From positions 62,001 to 126,000 of the forward strand of contig NZ_JAQBOD010000058.1 of NCBI RefSeq assembly GCF_028288205.1: a stretch of 64,000 nucleotides of DNA, in the 5' to 3' direction. Below the pieces are notes generated by a model, which saw nothing but the letters and a program-made list of their open reading frames with translations, made no database searches and was not told the DNA's origin. A program made the translations under genes and the position numbers. This document shows, piece after piece, positions 1-7,777 of the stretch (position 1 is its first letter; each line of letters begins with the position of its first letter). The DNA comes from Mucilaginibacter sp. Lineage in GTDB: Bacteria > Bacteroidota > Bacteroidia > Sphingobacteriales > Sphingobacteriaceae.

Positions 1-401
1 TAGGCAGAAATGAATCAGACCTGGGCCCCCGTTTCCCGGATATGAGCGAACCTTATAAACGAGTTTTGATTGATAAAGCTTTGGCTATTGCTTCAAAAAA
101 CAATATTCTTTGCCATAAAGGTGTATATGTTGCGGTAACCGGCCCTAATTTAGAGACTAAAGCCGAATACAAATATTTACGCATTATTGGCGGCGATGCC
201 GTTGGCATGAGTACCGTGCCCGAAGTTATAGTAGCCAACCATATGGGCCTGCCGGTATTTGCTATATCTGTATTAACAGATGAGGGTTTCCCGGAAACGC
301 TAAAACCGGTTTCTCTTGAAGAAATTATAGCGGTGGCCCGGGAAGCCGAACCAAAAATGACATTAATACTTAAAGAATTGATTGCCGGTTTAAATGCCTG
401 A
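1..401 (+). CDS. Purine nucleoside phosphorylase, C-terminal part (5' end outside window)
   Basis: This is the C-terminal part of a family I purine nucleoside phosphorylase, which splits purine nucleosides with phosphate to give base plus ribose-1-phosphate in nucleotide salvage. The reading frame is open from the window edge (first full codon at position 3). It begins with GPRFPDMSEPY, the phosphate/substrate-loop signature of trimeric PNPs, and later shows VTGPNLETKAEYKYLR and VGMSTVPEVIVA, also typical of the family. The internal ATG at 42 is not the real start, because the conserved motif lies upstream of it. The stop overlaps the porin start by 8 bp. Family-level assignment is firm; substrate preference cannot be read. 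Confidence 0.93.
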   Translation, partial: GRNESDLGPRFPDMSEPYKRVLIDKALAIASKNNILCHKGVYVAVTGPNLETKAEYKYLRIIGGDAVGMSTVPEVIVANHMGLPVFAISVLTDEGFPETLKPVSLEEIIAVAREAEPKMTLILKELIAGLNA

Positions 402-2496
402 TAAATTAAAATATATACTGCTTTTACTGATCTGTATTACAGTGCAGGCAGCTTTTGCACAACAATATAATCCCAACAATCCGAGGCGTCCCAATGGATT
501 TGTTGGGGATACTGCCGCGTTAAAGGGAACAAACCTGGCGCCGCTTACCGCCGAGCAGCAAATAGATACTTTACGCAAGCGCGAACAACGCAGCCGCGAC
601 TCGGTAGTTTTTACATCGAAGTTTATTAAAATAACCAATGAAAATTTACTGAAGGATAGCACACAGCTATTTCCAATTGATACAACTTTAACCAATTTTG
701 AAAATTACAGCCCGCTTTTTCAACCGCGGTCGCCTAAAATAAGTTTGGGCGGTACCATGGGTCTGGCTACAAGAAGCTTATTATTTGAGCCGTCTAAAAC
801 TATTGGCTTTGATGTGGGTATGCACGCGCTTGATCCCTACCTGTTAACTCCGCAGGATATACAATATTACAATGCCCGTGTGCCTTATACTTTGCTAACC
901 ATGTTTTCGGCCGGTAGAACAGATCAATACTTTAAAATATTGCATACCCAAAATATAAAGCCTAACTGGAATGTTGGCTTTAACTTAAACTTTATTGGTT
1001 CGCGGGGATTTTATGCCAGTAATAATGTGCTGGGGCAAAATGTTAGCGATTTAAATGCCGCCGTGTTTACCTGGTACGAGTCAAAAAACAAACGCTATAA
1101 CTTATTGGCAAACATAGTGTTTAACAACCTTAAATCGCCCGAAACAGGTTCTATATTAAATGACTCGGTTTTTACCAGTGCAAAAGGTTCGTTTGATAAA
1201 AGTACCGAACCTGTACGATTACCCAATACGTATGAGAATTGGAAAACAGCCGGTTTTTATATTAAACAGTTTTACTACATAGGGCGTATAGATACTACTG
1301 TAAAAAAAGGCGGCGCAAATATATTGCCTACGCAAAGGGTATCCTATACACTTAATTATAATGTTACCAAGTATAATTTTTTGCAGAATGATATTGATAC
1401 CTATCATGTTTTTCCTGATTATTATTACAGCGCTAACCGGTCAAGAGATTCACTTAATTTATCGCATATACAAAATGATTTTGGGTATAGCTTTTATTTA
1501 CGGGGCAAATCACAAAAGTTTGTAAAGAACGAGTTAAAACTCGACCTGGGGCTTACGCACGACCTGTATCATTATACCCAATACGTAACCGATACCACGC
1601 TGGATATAAACAGCAACAAGGTAAGAATGCCTGACAAAAAGCAGGATGCCACTTTCCAGAACATTACCATTAAAGGCAAACTAAGCTACCGCTTCAGCGA
1701 CCGGATAAACCTTGAGTTTAACGTGAACCAAATAGCCGCCGGACGTAATTTTGGCGATTTTATTTATGATGCCAAAGCATTGGTAGCGGGTAATAATAAA
1801 ACGGGTAAAATTATATTGGATGGATATATACAAAGCAGTTCGCCGCCATTGGTGGCTACCAACTGGATATCCAACCATTATATATTTCATAACAGCTTTC
1901 ATAATCAAAAAACCACCAGCTTATCATTCAATTACATTAATAACCCGCTGCAACTTGATCTGAAAGCCGAATACTTTTTAATTACCGACTACCTTTACTA
2001 TACCGCGCAACCCGGTGGTATTGATGCGCACCCGGTACAATTGTCAAACCCTATTAACTTATTAAAAATAAGCCTGGGTAAAAACCTTTCATGGCGCGAT
2101 CTGCACTTTGACAACTTTATAGTATACGAAAAAACCGACTATCAATCTACCCTGCGCGTACCCGAAGTATATACTTATACCAGTCTGTATTATAACATGT
2201 TTTTATTTAATGTACTGCACCTTTCGGTAGGTACAGATGTGCGCTATAATACGGCCTATACCGCGCCATCCTACGCCGTTGGGTTGGGTCAGTTTTATAA
2301 CGGCCCTGATATTACATTCTCATCCTACCCTGTGGCAAACATTTTTTTGAAAGCCACCCTGCAAAAAACCAATATTTTTGTAGGGTATGATTATGCCAAC
2401 CAAGGCGTATTCAGCAAAGGCTATTACACCGTTAACCGCTACCCGCAGCAAGATCGCATACTTAAATTTGGGGTGAGCTGGATGTTTTTTGAGTAA
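394..2496 (+). CDS. Putative outer-membrane porin (Porin_10-like)
   Basis: A 700-residue predicted outer-membrane protein. It starts with a classical signal peptide (MPDKLKYILLL..., cleavage expected after TVQAAFA, about residue 23). The rest is rich in alternating aromatic/polar beta-strand stretches and ends with FGVSWMFFE, a C-terminal aromatic strand usual for beta-barrels. Length and layout fit the 'putative porin' family of Bacteroidota (Pfam Porin_10 from memory). It overlaps the PNP gene by 8 bp and is probably co-transcribed with it. Its stop lies 1 bp from the stop of the convergent gene on the other strand. The transported substrate is unknown. Confidence 0.75.
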   Translation: MPDKLKYILLLLICITVQAAFAQQYNPNNPRRPNGFVGDTAALKGTNLAPLTAEQQIDTLRKREQRSRDSVVFTSKFIKITNENLLKDSTQLFPIDTTLTNFENYSPLFQPRSPKISLGGTMGLATRSLLFEPSKTIGFDVGMHALDPYLLTPQDIQYYNARVPYTLLTMFSAGRTDQYFKILHTQNIKPNWNVGFNLNFIGSRGFYASNNVLGQNVSDLNAAVFTWYESKNKRYNLLANIVFNNLKSPETGSILNDSVFTSAKGSFDKSTEPVRLPNTYENWKTAGFYIKQFYYIGRIDTTVKKGGANILPTQRVSYTLNYNVTKYNFLQNDIDTYHVFPDYYYSANRSRDSLNLSHIQNDFGYSFYLRGKSQKFVKNELKLDLGLTHDLYHYTQYVTDTTLDINSNKVRMPDKKQDATFQNITIKGKLSYRFSDRINLEFNVNQIAAGRNFGDFIYDAKALVAGNNKTGKIILDGYIQSSSPPLVATNWISNHYIFHNSFHNQKTTSLSFNYINNPLQLDLKAEYFLITDYLYYTAQPGGIDAHPVQLSNPINLLKISLGKNLSWRDLHFDNFIVYEKTDYQSTLRVPEVYTYTSLYYNMFLFNVLHLSVGTDVRYNTAYTAPSYAVGLGQFYNGPDITFSSYPVANIFLKATLQKTNIFVGYDYANQGVFSKGYYTVNRYPQQDRILKFGVSWMFFE

Positions 2497-2497
2497 A

Positions 2498-3760
2498 CTA
2501 TGTTTTCAATTTTTTCTTCTTGGCTGCCGGGAACAGCACATTATTCAATATCAACCTGTAACCGGGCGAATTGGGGTGCAGGTTTAAATCGGTTGGCGGA
2601 TCATTAAAGCCGTGTTGATAGTCTTCCGGGTCATGGCCGCCATAAAACGTCCATTGGCCTTTGCCATATTCGCCGTGTATATAACGGGCCTCGTTCATGG
2701 TCTTCATTTCGCCCATTATGGTTACGCCGGATTTTAGCTTGGTCTTATCAAATGCGGTAGCCAGGCCCATAAAGCCTTTTATTACCCGGTCATGATCCTG
2801 CGTAAGCATACTGGGTACCACATCCCACTTGGCCGAAAAATCAAACAAGGTAAAAAAATCGTTCTCCATGCCAATACTGCGGTGTAAGGGCCCGGTATCA
2901 ATATTGCTGAACCCGCGCCCATTACCGGTAACCACCGTAAAATTCTGGAATGCGAAGGTTTGGCTAAAATCCAACTTTGATTGGGCGCGCGGGTCGGGCG
3001 GGTCATCGTCATATGTTTCGTCAACAATATCTGTATTGGCTGCAGCGAGGGCTATATCAAAACTATCCGCGCCGCTGCACATGGCAAATAAAAATCCGCC
3101 GCCGGCAGTAAAATCACGGATACGCTGTGCAACCGCCAGCTTCATTTTTGATACTTTTTTATAGCCAAACTGGCGCGCGGTAGCCTCTTGTATTTGCTTA
3201 TCCGCTATAAACCGGGAAGAGTTTCGACCACGACCGGTTTTGCTGTATTGCCCGGTAAAATCTTCATGGTGCAGGTGCAGCCAATCGTATTTTGGTAATT
3301 CATCTTTTAATATTTCTGCATCGTAAATTATATCAAAAGGGATCTCGGCATATTTTAATACCAGTATCACCGCGTCATCTGATGGCAGCACACCTATTTT
3401 AGGCGAATAAACAGCCACGCGGGGTGCCTTTTGCAGCTTCACCAGGTCCATATTTACAGATGGATCGTTTATTTGTGTGATGATCTCGCTTACTTTGGCA
3501 TCAGCCAGTACCTCGTAAGTAACGCCACGTATTTTGCATTCGTCCTCTGTTTTTTTATTATATAGTGTCATGAAACTGCCGCCGCGGTAGTTAAGCAGCC
3601 AGTCTACTTCGTCGCCGTTCTTTAAAACCCAAAAAGCAATACCGTATGATTTTAAATGATCTTTTTGAACATCATCCATAGGTATTAATATGGAAGCGGC
3701 TTTAGAGCTAAAAGCTGAAAGCAAAAAGGTGAAAGCTAAAAGGTGTTTTAGATATTTCAT
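2498..3760 (-). CDS. Secreted protein of the family labelled 'asparagine synthetase B' (paralog 1)
   Basis: A 420-residue protein with a signal peptide (MKYLKHLLAFTFLLSAFSSKA). It belongs to a Bacteroidota family that databases often call 'asparagine synthetase B'. The label is doubtful: the mature protein starts SILIPMDDVQKDHLK, has no N-terminal Cys nucleophile and no SGGxDS ATP loop. Conserved-looking blocks are YRGGSFMT, YDWLHLHHEDFTGQYS, AGGGFLFAMCSG and YGKGQWTFYGGHDPEDYQH. The last two resemble gatekeeper turns of class I amidotransferase-like or Rossmann folds, but I cannot assign a reaction. A close paralog lies directly upstream at 3937-5202. It ends 1 bp from the convergent porin. 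Function unknown. Confidence 0.8.
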   Translation of the reverse strand: MKYLKHLLAFTFLLSAFSSKAASILIPMDDVQKDHLKSYGIAFWVLKNGDEVDWLLNYRGGSFMTLYNKKTEDECKIRGVTYEVLADAKVSEIITQINDPSVNMDLVKLQKAPRVAVYSPKIGVLPSDDAVILVLKYAEIPFDIIYDAEILKDELPKYDWLHLHHEDFTGQYSKTGRGRNSSRFIADKQIQEATARQFGYKKVSKMKLAVAQRIRDFTAGGGFLFAMCSGADSFDIALAAANTDIVDETYDDDPPDPRAQSKLDFSQTFAFQNFTVVTGNGRGFSNIDTGPLHRSIGMENDFFTLFDFSAKWDVVPSMLTQDHDRVIKGFMGLATAFDKTKLKSGVTIMGEMKTMNEARYIHGEYGKGQWTFYGGHDPEDYQHGFNDPPTDLNLHPNSPGYRLILNNVLFPAAKKKKLKT

Positions 3761-3896
3761 CGTAAAATAACCTATATAACAGTTGCAAAAAGTTTATATG
3801 GCGCGTAAACCCATCCCTACACCCTCCCGTTGGGAGTGAATCGCACAGGCCTTTGCTTTTTCTATATTATCAAACTAACTTGCTTACCAAAAAATT

Positions 3897-3931
3897 CCAA
3901 TCACCAATCACCAATCACCAATCACCAATCA
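3897..3931. repeat. Five tandem copies of CCAATCA
   Basis: Five uninterrupted 7-bp units (CCAATCA) lie between the two paralogous genes, followed by a partial CCAAC. The same word family in reverse complement (GATTGGTGATT-like, GATTAGTGATTG) recurs at 30745-30780 near dacB. This is a simple-sequence repeat, possibly length-variable; no function is visible. Confidence 0.9.
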
Positions 3932-3936
3932 CCAAC

Positions 3937-5202
3937 TTACGTTTTTTGTTTCTTCTTCTTTGCAGCCGGGAACAGCACATTATTTAATATCAACCTATAA
4001 CCCGGCGAATTAGGGTGTAAATTCAAATCAGTGGGCGGATCACTAACGTTGTGCTGGTAATCCTCCGGATCATGGCCGCCATAAAATGTCCATTGCCCTT
4101 TGCCGTATTCGCCGTGTATATACCGCGCTTCGTTAGCGGTTTTCATTTCGCCCATTATGGTTACACCCGGCTTTAACCTATTTTTATTAAAAGCGGTGGT
4201 AAGGCCCATAAAACCTTTTATCACTTTATCATGATTTTGGGTGAGCATGCTGGGCACCACATCCCATTTAGCCGAAAAATCAAACAGGGTAAAAAAATCA
4301 TTCGTTCTGTCTACCTGGCGCGTTTGGGTTACATCAATATCACTAAACCGGTGAGAGAATGGGTTATTATCCAAATTAAAATTCTGGAAAGCGAAGGTTA
4401 ACCCATAATCCAGCTTGCTTGCTGCATTAGGGTCGGCAGCATCGCCATCAAACATACTTTCGCATATATCGGTATTACTGGCTGCCAGCGCAATATCAAA
4501 CGTTTCGGTACCAGAGCACATGGCGAATAAAAAGCCACCGCCCGCGGTAAAATCGCGGATATGCCCGGCAACGGCCAGCTTCATTTTTGATACTTTTTTA
4601 AAGCCCAGTTTAGCGGCCATTGCCTCCTGCGCTTTTTTATCATCTATATACCATGACGCGGTGCTAAAGCCGGCATAAAATTTACTGTACTGCCCGGTAA
4701 AATCTTCGTGGTGCAGGTGCAGCCAATCGTATTTGGGCAAGTCTCCGCGAATTACTTCTTCATCATAAACCAGGTCGAAAGGAATCTCAGCATATTTTAA
4801 CACCAGCGTTACTGCATCATCCCAGGGCAATTTATTTTTAGGCGAATACACCGCTATTTTGGGCGCTTTCTCCAGCTTCACCAGGTCCATATTGGCAGAG
4901 GGATCGTTTACCTGGGTAATGATCTCGCTTACCTTAGCATCGGCCAAAACCTCGTAGCTAACGCCGCGTATCCTGCATTCGTCTTCCAGTTTTTTGTCAT
5001 ACTTGGTCATGAAACTGCCGCCGCGATAATTAAGCAGCCAGTCTACCTCGCCATCATTTTTCAATATCCAAAATGCTATGCCGTATGCTTTAAGGTGGTT
5101 TTTCTGTACCTCGTCCATAGGCATCAATATAGATGCTGCCCGGCTTGTTAAGGCTAAAAGGCAAAAGGCAAAAGGTAAAAGGTATTTTAAGCGGCGAATC
5201 AT
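3937..5202 (-). CDS. Secreted protein of the family labelled 'asparagine synthetase B' (paralog 2)
   Basis: A 421-residue tandem paralog of the gene at 2498-3760. It shares its architecture: signal peptide, then SILMPMDEVQKNHLK, YRGGSFMT, YDWLHLHHEDFTGQYS, AGGGFLFAMCSG and YGKGQWTFYGGHDPEDYQH. A TTG at 5208 would extend it by two residues, but that codon lies in a TAnnTTTG promoter box, so the ATG at 5202 is preferred. Like its neighbour it lacks the catalytic Cys and ATP loop of true asparagine synthases; compare the real enzyme at 40230. The middle segment (about residues 165-190) differs most between paralogs. Likely periplasmic or outer-membrane-associated; role unknown. Confidence 0.8.
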   Translation of the reverse strand: MIRRLKYLLPFAFCLLALTSRAASILMPMDEVQKNHLKAYGIAFWILKNDGEVDWLLNYRGGSFMTKYDKKLEDECRIRGVSYEVLADAKVSEIITQVNDPSANMDLVKLEKAPKIAVYSPKNKLPWDDAVTLVLKYAEIPFDLVYDEEVIRGDLPKYDWLHLHHEDFTGQYSKFYAGFSTASWYIDDKKAQEAMAAKLGFKKVSKMKLAVAGHIRDFTAGGGFLFAMCSGTETFDIALAASNTDICESMFDGDAADPNAASKLDYGLTFAFQNFNLDNNPFSHRFSDIDVTQTRQVDRTNDFFTLFDFSAKWDVVPSMLTQNHDKVIKGFMGLTTAFNKNRLKPGVTIMGEMKTANEARYIHGEYGKGQWTFYGGHDPEDYQHNVSDPPTDLNLHPNSPGYRLILNNVLFPAAKKKKQKT

Positions 5203-5205
5203 GTT

Positions 5206-5213
5206 CAAATTTA
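5206..5213 (-). promoter_or_regulatory. -7 box TAAATTTG, probably leaderless start of paralog 2
   Basis: On the minus strand TAAATTTG matches the Bacteroidota -7 consensus TAnnTTTG exactly and is followed by AAC and then the ATG at 5202. Transcription would begin at or next to the start codon. No convincing -33 TTTG is visible. Confidence 0.45.
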
Positions 5214-5245
5214 ACGAATTAATGTTTAAGGTATTACGCTATTGA

Positions 5246-5356
5246 GGGAAAAAGGTGAAAGGATAAAGGTAAAAGGTTTATGCAGTTTATTATAAAGCTT
5301 ACCGTTCTGTTTTATTCTTACCTTTTACCTCAAAAAGAACCTTTCACCTTTTACCC
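5246..5356. repeat. Inverted pair of AAAAGGTGAAAGG-type repeats
   Basis: The left part (5249-5279) reads GGTGAAAGG/GGTAAAAGG on the plus strand. The right part (5319-5355) carries the same words in reverse complement (CCTTTTACC, CCTTTCACC). The pair could fold into a long imperfect hairpin between divergently transcribed genes. The same words occur at 32489-32575 and inside the signal-peptide codons of both upstream paralogs. Confidence 0.7.
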
Positions 5357-5372
5357 AAAAACATTACCTTTG
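5342..5372 (+). promoter_or_regulatory. Promoter of the cyclophilin gene
   Basis: TACCTTTG at 5365-5372 matches TAnnTTTG. TTTC at 5342-5345, 19 bp upstream, is a near match to the -33 TTTG element at normal spacing. Transcription would start near 5377, giving a leader of about 18 nt before the ATG at 5395. Confidence 0.6.
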
Positions 5373-5394
5373 CCAACTATTAAAAAATTTGAGA

Positions 5395-5856
5395 ATGAGT
5401 AAAGCAATTATAAAAACTGAAAAAGGCAATATGACCGTAGATTTTTACGAGACAGATGCCCCTAAAGCGGTGGCTAATTTTAAAAAATTAGCAAAAGAAG
5501 GATTTTATGACGGAATAACTTTTCATCGTGTTATACCTAACTTTATGGTACAGGGCGGTTGCCCTTTCTCTAAGGACCCTGCAACTGCTTATAAAGCAGG
5601 CAGTGGCGGACCGGGTTATAATATTGATTGCGAATTGACAGGCGAATTTCAGTATCATGACCGCGGCGTATTGTCTATGGCACATGCCGGCCGTAACACA
5701 GGCGGGTCACAATTCTTTATTTGTCACAGCCGTACCAACACTGCTCACCTTGACCGTAACCATACCTGCTTTGGTAAGGTTATTGAAAATGTTGACCTGG
5801 TTGATGAGATACGCCAGGGCGATAAAATTTTAGGAATAGAAGTTTTAGAAGATTAA
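5395..5856 (+). CDS. Peptidyl-prolyl cis-trans isomerase, cyclophilin type
   Basis: A 153-residue single-domain cyclophilin that catalyses cis-trans isomerisation of X-Pro bonds. The diagnostic core is present: FHRVIPNFMVQGG with the catalytic Arg, GPGYNIDCE, GVLSMAHAGRNTGGSQFFI and HLDRNHTCFGKV. There is no signal peptide, so it is cytosolic. An in-frame TTG two codons upstream (5389) is rejected in favour of the ATG at 5395, which lies at a sensible distance from the promoter at 5342-5372. The gene stands alone, with DUF5606 85 bp downstream on the same strand and an inverted repeat in between. Confidence 0.95.
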   Translation: MSKAIIKTEKGNMTVDFYETDAPKAVANFKKLAKEGFYDGITFHRVIPNFMVQGGCPFSKDPATAYKAGSGGPGYNIDCELTGEFQYHDRGVLSMAHAGRNTGGSQFFICHSRTNTAHLDRNHTCFGKVIENVDLVDEIRQGDKILGIEVLED

Positions 5857-5867
5857 TTACGTCGCAT

Positions 5868-5920
5868 GTAATAAGTTATACGTCATATGTTGCAAAACGC
5901 AACCACGTAAAACTTATTAC
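5868..5920. repeat. Imperfect inverted repeat between cyclophilin and DUF5606 genes
   Basis: GTAATAAGTT (5868-5877) pairs with AACTTATTAC (5911-5920). Inner segments (TACGT, GTTGC/GCAAC) extend the stem around an AAAAC loop. There is no T-tract, so it is not a classical terminator. It may act as a stability or attenuation hairpin or be a small repeat element. Confidence 0.55.
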
Positions 5921-5941
5921 GTATAACCTACAACACACTAT

Positions 5942-6469
5942 ATGAATTTAAGCGGAATAGTATCAGTATCAGGCAAACCGGGCTTGTGGAAAGCACTGGT
6001 ACAAAACAAAACAGGTTTTGTATTAGAGAGCCTTGATGCACAAAAAACCAAATTAATAGCCAACCTGTCAACTGCCAAATTAGCGGCTTTAGACGAGATA
6101 ACCATTTTTGGTTATGACGATGATATTAAGCTTACAGATGTATTTGAGCGCATGAAAACTGCCGCGTCTGTACCTGATGCTAAAGCCGACGGCACCAAAC
6201 TAAGGACATTCTTTAGAGAAGTAGCTCCGGATCATGATGAGGAGAAAGTTTACGCTTCTGATATGAAGAAGGTATTAAACTGGTACAGCATATTAAAAGA
6301 TATGCCTTTGTTTAGCGAGGAAGCAAAAGCGCCCGAAGCTGCCGAAGCAGAAAAACCTGCTATTAAAGTAACAGAAAAACCAAAGGAAAAGCCGGTAGCT
6401 AAAAAAGCACCTGCGGCCCCTAAGGCACACAAGGCCAATACGCCAAAAAACCCATCGAAAAAAGGGTAG
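5942..6469 (+). CDS. DUF5606 domain protein
   Basis: A 175-residue cytosolic protein. The N-terminal 130 residues (MNLSGIVSVSGKPGLWKALV, then a compact alpha/beta domain with FFREVAPDHDEEKVYASDM) match what I recall as DUF5606, a domain restricted to Bacteroidota. The last 40 or so residues are a low-complexity Ala/Lys/Pro tail (KPKEKPVAKKAPAAPKAHKA) that is probably disordered and may bind nucleic acid or membrane; that is inference. No function is established. The transcript ends in a perfect bidirectional terminator at 6518-6562. Confidence 0.8.
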   Translation: MNLSGIVSVSGKPGLWKALVQNKTGFVLESLDAQKTKLIANLSTAKLAALDEITIFGYDDDIKLTDVFERMKTAASVPDAKADGTKLRTFFREVAPDHDEEKVYASDMKKVLNWYSILKDMPLFSEEAKAPEAAEAEKPAIKVTEKPKEKPVAKKAPAAPKAHKANTPKNPSKKG

Positions 6470-6517
6470 GTTGTTGTGCAGATATGCAGATGCGTGAATG
6501 TGTAGATGCTTATCGCT

Positions 6518-6562
6518 TACAATAAAAAATGCCTTACTGAAACAGTAAGGCATTTTTTATTG
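6518..6562. terminator. Bidirectional intrinsic terminator, perfect 21-bp stem
   Basis: ACAATAAAAAATGCCTTACTG (6518-6538) pairs without mismatch with 6542-6562 around an AAA loop. A/T runs flank the GC core on both sides, so it terminates in both directions. It serves the DUF5606 gene (plus) and the CDF exporter (minus), which converge here. Flanking sequence holds inverted copies of a GTGCAGAT word (about 6478-6506 and 6583-6622). Confidence 0.9.
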
Positions 6563-6622
6563 TAATTTATTTATTAATTTTTTCATCTGCACATTTGTAT
6601 ATCCGCACATCTGCACATCTAC

Positions 6623-7564
6623 CTAACACTCCGGTTCACCGCACTTTTCCTCGGCAAACTCCGGTTCAAATGTGCTGTGGTTTATGTCGAGGTGTTGCAG
6701 GCGATGCCTTAGGTCCTGTTTAATGGCATCAAATAAATGCAGATCGGTGGGCAGTATAACCAGGTGGGCGGTTAGCGCGTTTTCGGTGGTGCTTAGCGCC
6801 CATACGTGCATATGGTGCACATCAACTACACCTTTGGCCTTCATCAATTCGTTTTTGATCTTGATGAGGTTCATTTCTTTGGGCACGCCGTCCATCTCTA
6901 AACGCAAGCTATCTTTAAGCAGGCTCCAGGTACCACGTAATATTACAATAGCTATTATTAAACTTACTACACTATCTATCCAGTACCATTTGGTAAAATA
7001 AATTATCACTCCTGATATTACCACGCCTAATGATACCACTGCATCCATTGCCATGTGCATATAAGCGCCTTTTACATTCAGGTCGGTATCTTTATCTTTT
7101 ACAAAAAGCCACGCGGTAAACGCGTTAATAGCTATACCTATTAAGGATACCCATGCTACGGTATCGCCGGCAATTGGCTGCGGATGCATAAAGCGGATGA
7201 CCGCCTCGTAAGCAATGATCCCGATTGAGGCTACCAATATAACCGCGTTAAAAAACGACACCAATATGGTAGACCGTTTATAACCATATGTATAATTACT
7301 ATTTGAGCCAACCTTGGTTAGCTTAAATGCCAGCAAAGCCAACGCTAAACCTACAACATCACTCAGGTTATGCCCGGCATCGGTTAACAAAGACAATGAG
7401 CCGGTTATTAAGCCTGCAATTACTTCAATTACAACAAAGGCCGAGTTTAAAATTATCCCCCATATAAAAGCTGCATTTAAATGGTCGAGCTTGGGGGCTT
7501 CATGGTGATGGTGACCAAATCCATGGGAATGGTCATGGGCGTGTGAATGGGCGTGACCTGACAT
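6623..7564 (-). CDS. Cation diffusion facilitator (CzcD/ZitB-like metal exporter)
   Basis: A 313-residue inner-membrane metal/proton antiporter, probably for Zn2+ and related divalent ions. The N-terminus is His-rich (MSGHAHSHAHDHSHGFGHHH), a cytosolic metal-binding segment. Six membrane helices follow. DAGHNLSD in helix 2 and HMAMDAVVS in helix 5 hold the His/Asp pairs that form the transport site of zinc-type CDFs. The C-terminal domain (about 220-300) has HHMHVWALS, typical of the dimerising CDF cytoplasmic domain. It ends in ECGEPEC. The start codon lies immediately after a promoter box, so the mRNA may be leaderless. Metal specificity is inferred. Confidence 0.93.
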   Translation of the reverse strand: MSGHAHSHAHDHSHGFGHHHHEAPKLDHLNAAFIWGIILNSAFVVIEVIAGLITGSLSLLTDAGHNLSDVVGLALALLAFKLTKVGSNSNYTYGYKRSTILVSFFNAVILVASIGIIAYEAVIRFMHPQPIAGDTVAWVSLIGIAINAFTAWLFVKDKDTDLNVKGAYMHMAMDAVVSLGVVISGVIIYFTKWYWIDSVVSLIIAIVILRGTWSLLKDSLRLEMDGVPKEMNLIKIKNELMKAKGVVDVHHMHVWALSTTENALTAHLVILPTDLHLFDAIKQDLRHRLQHLDINHSTFEPEFAEEKCGEPEC

Positions 7565-7568
7565 GGTG

Positions 7569-7576
7569 CAAAGGTA
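7569..7576 (-). promoter_or_regulatory. -7 box TACCTTTG of the CDF gene, near-leaderless
   Basis: On the minus strand TACCTTTG matches TAnnTTTG and is followed by CACC and the ATG at 7564. The predicted transcription start falls on or beside the start codon. Confidence 0.5.
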
Positions 7577-7634
7577 AGCTTTACTGGTTGAAATTTAAAT
7601 TAGAACGAGATTAAACTATAGTATGGGCGCGATT

Positions 7635-7765
7635 ACTCACCCCGACATCGCTACGCTTGTCGACCCTCTCTTCCGCAAGCGGGAAAGAGGGTTAAGGAAT
7701 CTTTAATAACCCTCTTTCCGCCAAAGGCGAAGAGAGGGTCGCGCACGAAGTGCCGCGGGGTGAGT
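7635..7765. repeat. 131-bp palindromic intergenic element
   Basis: The element begins ACTCACCCC and ends GGGGTGAGT. Internal blocks are mirrored: GACCCTCTCTTCCGC (left) against GCGAAGAGAGGGTC (right), and GGAAAGAGGGTTA against TAACCCTCTTTCC, with a centre near 7700. It fills the gap between rlmH and the CDF gene and looks like a short non-coding repeat (MITE- or REP-like). No target-site duplication is obvious. Confidence 0.8.
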
Positions 7766-7777
7766 CAACAGCCTTAC

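Noticed and set aside
2490..2502. One-base gap between convergent stop codons (porin and paralog 1) as a sign of annotation error
   Set aside because: Both frames are well supported by domain content and stop codons are unambiguous; tight convergence is unusual but plausible.
2498..3760. Calling the exported paralogs asparagine synthetase B
   Set aside because: They have a signal peptide and lack both catalytic hallmarks of AsnB; the real AsnB-type enzyme at 40230 shows what these should look like.
3897..3931. Regular short repeats suggesting a CRISPR array
   Set aside because: The units are 7 bp and directly adjacent, with no spacers and no cas genes anywhere in the window.
7635..7765. Insertion sequence between rlmH and the CDF gene
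   Set aside because: The element is 131 bp with no transposase frame and no clear target duplication, so it is recorded only as a palindromic repeat.
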